Shown here: piece after piece, positions 60,281 to 64,000 of the stretch | How positions within the stretch are numbered: position 1 is the stretch's first letter | How the letters are laid out: each line of letters starts with the position of its first letter | Origin: Mesotaenium endlicherianum | Lineage: Eukaryota; Streptophyta; Zygnematophyceae; Zygnematales; Mesotaeniaceae | Assembly: GCA_009602735.1 (NCBI GenBank) | Contig: WELA01000694.1 | Coordinates: 474,410-538,409 of the forward strand | Length of the DNA stretch: 64,000 bases | Direction of reading: 5' to 3' | Made by a program: the position numbers and the translations under genes | Notes under the pieces: model-generated | Databases searched by the model: none | Told to the model about the DNA's origin: nothing | The model's input: only the letters and a program-made list of their open reading frames with translations

Positions 60281-60865
60281 ATGACAGAAGTACAAGCGCC
60301 TGGGGCAGTACCCCTATCAGCTGCATCAGTCTACAGCAACTCCTGCAGCATTTGTGGATCGCCAAAGTTCGTCGGCATAAATTCGATATACTGCGAAGAT
60401 TGTGAAGATCAGCTAAAGAAGGCAGAGGAATTTATTGCTCGCAAGGGCTTATGTAACGTCAGAAATAGCTCCACCATGAAGCCCCCATCAAGCACAGGGT
60501 CGGGCGTGACTGCAAAGAAAGTGTCTTTTAAAAAGTTTGAGCCCTTGTCCCTAACCATACTCGTGGAAAATCCAGAAACAAGTCAGAAGGAAGCAGGAAC
60601 TGTTCCGATGGAAACCAATGACGCCTCTGGAGAAGCGCCCGCTGACGACTCAATGGGAGAAGCATGGGCGAACGTCCAAGCAGGTAATCACGACGGTGAA
60701 GACATGGAGGACGAGTGGGCAGAGGAGCCTAGGATGGGGTTGTCAAGAACGAGCAGTGATGCTGTATGGAAGCTGAGGCGGGCGCAGGTGCTGGGGGCTT
60801 CTCTAGGAACACCTAAGGCACGAGAGGGGCAAACTTCCAAGCTGAAGAAGGCGCCTAGCATGTAG
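60281..60865 (+). CDS. small protein with a CxxC...CxxC zinc-finger-like N-terminus
   Basis: A single frame of 194 codons from ATG 60281 to TAG. Near the N-terminus 'CSICGSPKFVGINSIYCEDC' has two Cys pairs spaced like a small zinc ribbon. The middle has a basic patch with 'KKVSFKKF', where K-V-x-F resembles the PP1-docking RVxF motif. The second half is acidic ('EDMEDEWAEEP') and then basic and Ser/Thr-rich. A longer reading from 60197 adds a hydrophobic stretch, but the TTTTAG just before the chosen ATG looks like an acceptor or 5' UTR. I do not recognise the family. It may have upstream exons. Confidence 0.55.
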   Translation: MTEVQAPGAVPLSAASVYSNSCSICGSPKFVGINSIYCEDCEDQLKKAEEFIARKGLCNVRNSSTMKPPSSTGSGVTAKKVSFKKFEPLSLTILVENPETSQKEAGTVPMETNDASGEAPADDSMGEAWANVQAGNHDGEDMEDEWAEEPRMGLSRTSSDAVWKLRRAQVLGASLGTPKAREGQTSKLKKAPSM

Positions 60866-63194
60866 TGAGCAGATGTACGTTGTACAGAAAACGACTGTGC
60901 AGTTAGCTATAAGACCGCGCAATTGAGAGCTAAATCGCGAAGCAGTATGTTAGGTTCGTAACAACCGTGTATCGCCGCAGATCTGAAAGAGCTGGGGCTG
61001 AGATCGAGAGCTACTCGTCTTGAGCAATCAAGGCTAAACTGATTATTTGTGCCATCAGGTTGCTGATTATATTGCAACCAGGTGAGCGGTAGCCGATTCT
61101 CTAAACGCCTTGCTGCAAGTGTCACCTCACACTACTGAACAGATAGGTGTTGTACAACAAATCAAAGTAGGACTCAAACAAAATCATGTAGGCCTGGCAC
61201 ATGCAGGAGATGCGGATGTAACGAGCCGTTCCCTATCACGTGCTTGCATTTGCTCCTCTTTATACTACGGTTCCGCATGACAGGGGCATCAGCAGAGACG
61301 ATAGCACATTGCTTATCCAATTTGACTTTAGGGTGCAGCGATGATGCTTCTTAGAATTTCCTTCTTGTAGCGGTAAGCTGCCGGGAAGACATGGTGGGAA
61401 GAGGGTGTTTCCCAAGTTCTAGTGCCAGGCAGGCTACCTCCTAGGACCTAGGAGCAAACATTTAATCAGTTAAATCTAGCATCTACATTGTGCATCTCAC
61501 GTCAGCTTGTAGAAAGATCAAGCCCCATAGAAGTCTAGGCTGAGCAGATAGTGGACGCCTCCTTTTTTTATCTTTGCTGGCAATTGGCCAGCAGGGGGGA
61601 CAGACACGAGCCTCCACAGTGTATTTTCCTTTTCTTTTTTCAAATTTGTGCCGTTTACTTGGAGCCTCCTCTGCTCTCGTCTCACGCACACTTGCCACCC
61701 TGCACATCAAAAGCATTCCTTGCATTGAGGCTTGACTGAGATAATCAACGCGCCCTTAAAGTTGCTGTGCATGTATACCGCTGACCTCAGCCGAAATGCT
61801 GCGTATGTCTGCTGCACCTGTGTTCTGAAAGGGTAGGCAGTATGGGTGCAGTGCAATTTATCAGCATCCGATTGATCAGTGCAGCTCTTATGCATGTGGA
61901 GAGTTCTTCCAAGAAAGTGAAAATGGACCCAAATGCTATCAAATGCAGAAATACTTCAGAGATTTTTGTGATACCCAACGCTTGTGAGTATTTTCCTTGC
62001 TTAAGGGACTTGCGACTTGCGGTGACCAAAAAAAGCTTTTGCGGCAAGGTTAAACGTGTGCTAGTGTGCTGTGTACTTTCTCGCAGAGCATTGACTAAGT
62101 GCAAAAGTTATGATTGCGTCGCCGGCTAAACCACCATGCTTGCTTAACCCCGCCACAAAGAGAAGTGAGCAGCCTCCCAACTGCAGAACAAACAGAACTA
62201 AATAGCAGGAAGTAGTCTGCTTGCGCCTAGTAAGGCATGGCGGACCAACAGTCCACCGTAGTCAGTGCCACCCTTAAATTGGTCATCTGGAGCAGGTTAC
62301 AAGAGCCCATTTTTATGACAACTCCGTGTGTGTTCACTCGCAACTCCAAAACACTTCCCTCAAATAAGAAGGAAACACGTATCCAGTGAGTTGCACTTTT
62401 GCCATGCAGAGTTTCATATTTATGCCTGGAGGAAGTTCACCGCACATGATTTTACCCTGTTGCCTTCATCGGTGGAGGGTAATGAATACATCATAGGGTG
62501 TAGGTAGGAGTAAAGTATGCAAATCTCCCGCCTTGAATTGGAAGTACCAACAAGAACTCCACCTGACTCCCGGGTACCAGCAGACCCTACAACAAGGCAA
62601 CCTCGAACAACTGATCAAACATCGCTATCTTAGCCTACACCCCACAATTCACCATCCTACTATGGTATATACAAATCGTGAAGCCCTCAGGGTGCCACGA
62701 GTGCCTTGGAAAACAATAGTAGAAGCCACAAAGGTCGGAATGGGCTTTGGAGGATGCGAGCGGTAACGCGCCCACTTCTGGATAACTATGAGACTAACAA
62801 ATTATGCCGCCCGGCCCGTTCCCTCTTTATGGCTCTCGATGCTTCGCTGCCCATAAGTTTAGTGCTCACCTTCCTGCTTCTGCTCGACATGCCCCCTCCC
62901 CCCCCCCCCACTGGCGGGGGATCGGCCGCCAGCTCGATGCCCTCCTTTATATCGGGCTCCAAAACTAGAGGGAAGGGAGTGAGCCCAGCCGGAAGCTTCA
63001 GGCACAGCTGTTGCTTAAATACGCACTCCCCCTGCTCACGCTGCCCTTATTGGCCGTGCTGGCGTAAAACACGACGCCAACGAAAGATGAACGTATCCGG
63101 GCCCAACGGGGAGAGTATCCAACAAACGAGCATCCTGACAGCGTAAGACATACTCCTCACAGAGGGAAGGCCCAGCAAGTAGAGGAAGCCAGGG
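60866..63194. other. intergenic DNA, no gene recognised
   Basis: Frames are short and without family resemblance. A C-run at 62882-62908 is the only notable simple sequence. No RNA gene is evident. Confidence 0.5.
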
Positions 63195-63270
63195 CCAGTT
63201 CCAGGGGCCGGGGCAGGGGCCAGGGCCGCGGCTGGGGCTGGGGCCAGGGCGAGGGCCAGGGCAAGGAAGC
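63195..63270. repeat. (GGGCCA)n-like GC-rich repeat behind the GT61 gene
   Basis: Degenerate GGGCCAGGGC units just beyond the stop codon of the GT61 exon, in its 3' UTR. Confidence 0.8.
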
Positions 63271-63275
63271 TTAGA

Positions 63276-63848
63276 CTAGAAGCTCCCGGCGCAGTCTTGC
63301 TGGAGGACGCACTCGACGTCGGGGTCGGCGAGGTGCGAGCGCAGCACGGTGGAGCGGCACTTGTAGCTGCGCTTCTGCGCGACGCACGCGCGCGGGTAGT
63401 GCGTGTCGCGCAGCCACGCGCCGGCCTCCGCGAGCCCCGCGCGCGCGCGCAGCGTGACGTCGCGTGCGAGCGCCAGCATGCCCTCGATGGCGGCGCCGTC
63501 GGCCGGCGTGATCTCCATGCGCCGGCGGTGCGTGAAGTACTCCTTGCAGCGCGGGCTCTTGATGGTGCACTCGTACACGCCCACGCCGTCAAACTCGGCG
63601 TCGCCCGGCTGCGGGCTGCCCTGGCGCAGCTGGTGCGTCAGGAACGTGGCGCCGCTGTTCACTGTCATGATGCCGTACATGATGTGGAACACGTGGTAGG
63701 GCTGCAGCTCCACCACCACGGTGTCGGGGCGCGCGTACGAGCCCGGGTTCACGAGCGCCGCGCCGTGCACGGACACAATGATGTCGGCCTCGCGCACCAG
63801 CCGCAGCTGCTCCCGGAACGTCAGCCCGCTGAACTCCATCTCCCGCAC
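63276..63848 (-). CDS. GT61-family glycosyltransferase, last exon
   Basis: GT61 enzymes include plant beta-1,2-xylosyltransferase, arabinoxylan xylosyl/arabinosyltransferases and animal EOGT; they work in the Golgi or ER on glycans. The exon begins behind CAG at 63851-63849 and ends at TAG 63278-63276, 190 codons. It has 'EADIIVSVHGAALVNPGSYA', the family hallmark (D-x-x-V-G/S-x-H-G-A-x-L-x-N), followed by 'RPDTVVVELQPYHVFHIMYG', which binds the nucleotide sugar. A Cys-rich C-terminal part follows. The exon is very GC-rich, unlike the intergenic DNA. Earlier exons, with the membrane anchor, lie beyond the right edge. Confidence 0.85.
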   Translation of the reverse strand: MREMEFSGLTFREQLRLVREADIIVSVHGAALVNPGSYARPDTVVVELQPYHVFHIMYGIMTVNSGATFLTHQLRQGSPQPGDAEFDGVGVYECTIKSPRCKEYFTHRRRMEITPADGAAIEGMLALARDVTLRARAGLAEAGAWLRDTHYPRACVAQKRSYKCRSTVLRSHLADPDVECVLQQDCAGSF

Positions 63849-63954
63849 CTGCGCCGAGCCACGCCGCCGCCCGGCCCCACGAAGAACGACAGAGAGTGAG
63901 GGATATGGGGAGACCCCCTCTATGTCAGCCCGCTTAACTCCACCTTCAGGACCC

Positions 63955-63955
63955 G

Positions 63956-63991
<36 letters not shown>

Positions 63992-64000
63992 GGGGGGGGG
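63955..64000. repeat. (GA)n tract running into a G homopolymer at the contig end
   Basis: About 13 GA units and then an unbroken run of about 21 G to the last base. The assembly probably ended or was gapped here. Confidence 0.9.

Noticed and set aside
63297-63899. 200-codon plus-strand frame and a 181-codon second minus frame over the GT61 exon
   Set aside because: Shadows from extreme GC content; the chosen minus frame carries the GT61 hallmark motif.

Overview
The window is nuclear DNA of a eukaryote. Genes are split by many short GT-AG introns whose phases join correctly, coding exons are GC-rich, intergenic DNA is AT-rich, and there are long simple repeats and LTR retrotransposons. There is no operon structure, Shine-Dalgarno signal or CRISPR. 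The gene content (GT61 glycosyltransferase, fucosyltransferase-like GT, plant-like CDCA7 zinc finger, RPAIN, a chromovirus primed by an initiator-Met-like PBS) suggests a green-lineage alga or an early streptophyte. I cannot fix the species. It is a draft assembly: one 522-bp N gap, three single Ns (two of them clear contig joins), and a right end in a G homopolymer.

Layout. 1-3975 (+): 3' part of a ten-exon gene for a secreted-type beta-helix protein. 6708-10664 (-): a type II membrane, fucosyltransferase-like gene. 11.8-12.8 kb: a non-autonomous TIR DNA element. 13,607-35,550: a deep nest of transposons. 38.2 kb (-): one orphan short-chain-dehydrogenase exon in low-complexity DNA. 41.4-45.2 kb (+): a five-exon RPA-interacting protein gene. 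46.0-46.5 kb: a solo LTR. 47.3-49.9 kb (+): a CDCA7-type zf-4CXXC_R1 gene. 50.2-56.5 kb (+): a multi-exon acidic/proline-rich nuclear-type gene ending in a Tudor-like domain. 60.3-60.9 kb (+): a small protein with a CxxC..CxxC finger. 63.3-63.8 kb (-): the last exon of a GT61 glycosyltransferase gene that runs off the right edge.

The main discovery is in the nest. A TIR/MULE-like element (9-bp TSD AATAACTAG) holds a second TIR element. That holds a very large Ty3/gypsy retrotransposon, element A. Element A's LTR holds a solo LTR (TSD CAGAA), and its RNase H holds a complete young chromovirus, element B (TSD GCTCT). Element A is unusual in three ways. Its pol carries a C5-cytosine DNA methyltransferase between protease and reverse transcriptase. 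A PHD-finger-like module follows its integrase. Its LTRs are circularly permuted (partial LTR - internal - full LTR - partial LTR), as expected of an integrated two-LTR circle, with the break exactly at a 12-bp palindrome inside the LTR. Capture of cytosine methyltransferases by retrotransposons has been reported, as I recall, for dinoflagellates and a charophyte alga. The DNMT plus PHD combination and the permuted insertion are the parts I would follow up.

Element A is decayed: at least ten in-frame stops and three frameshifts in pol, and more in gag. Element B is close to intact in pol. Exon boundaries come from reading frames, splice sites and intron phase only.
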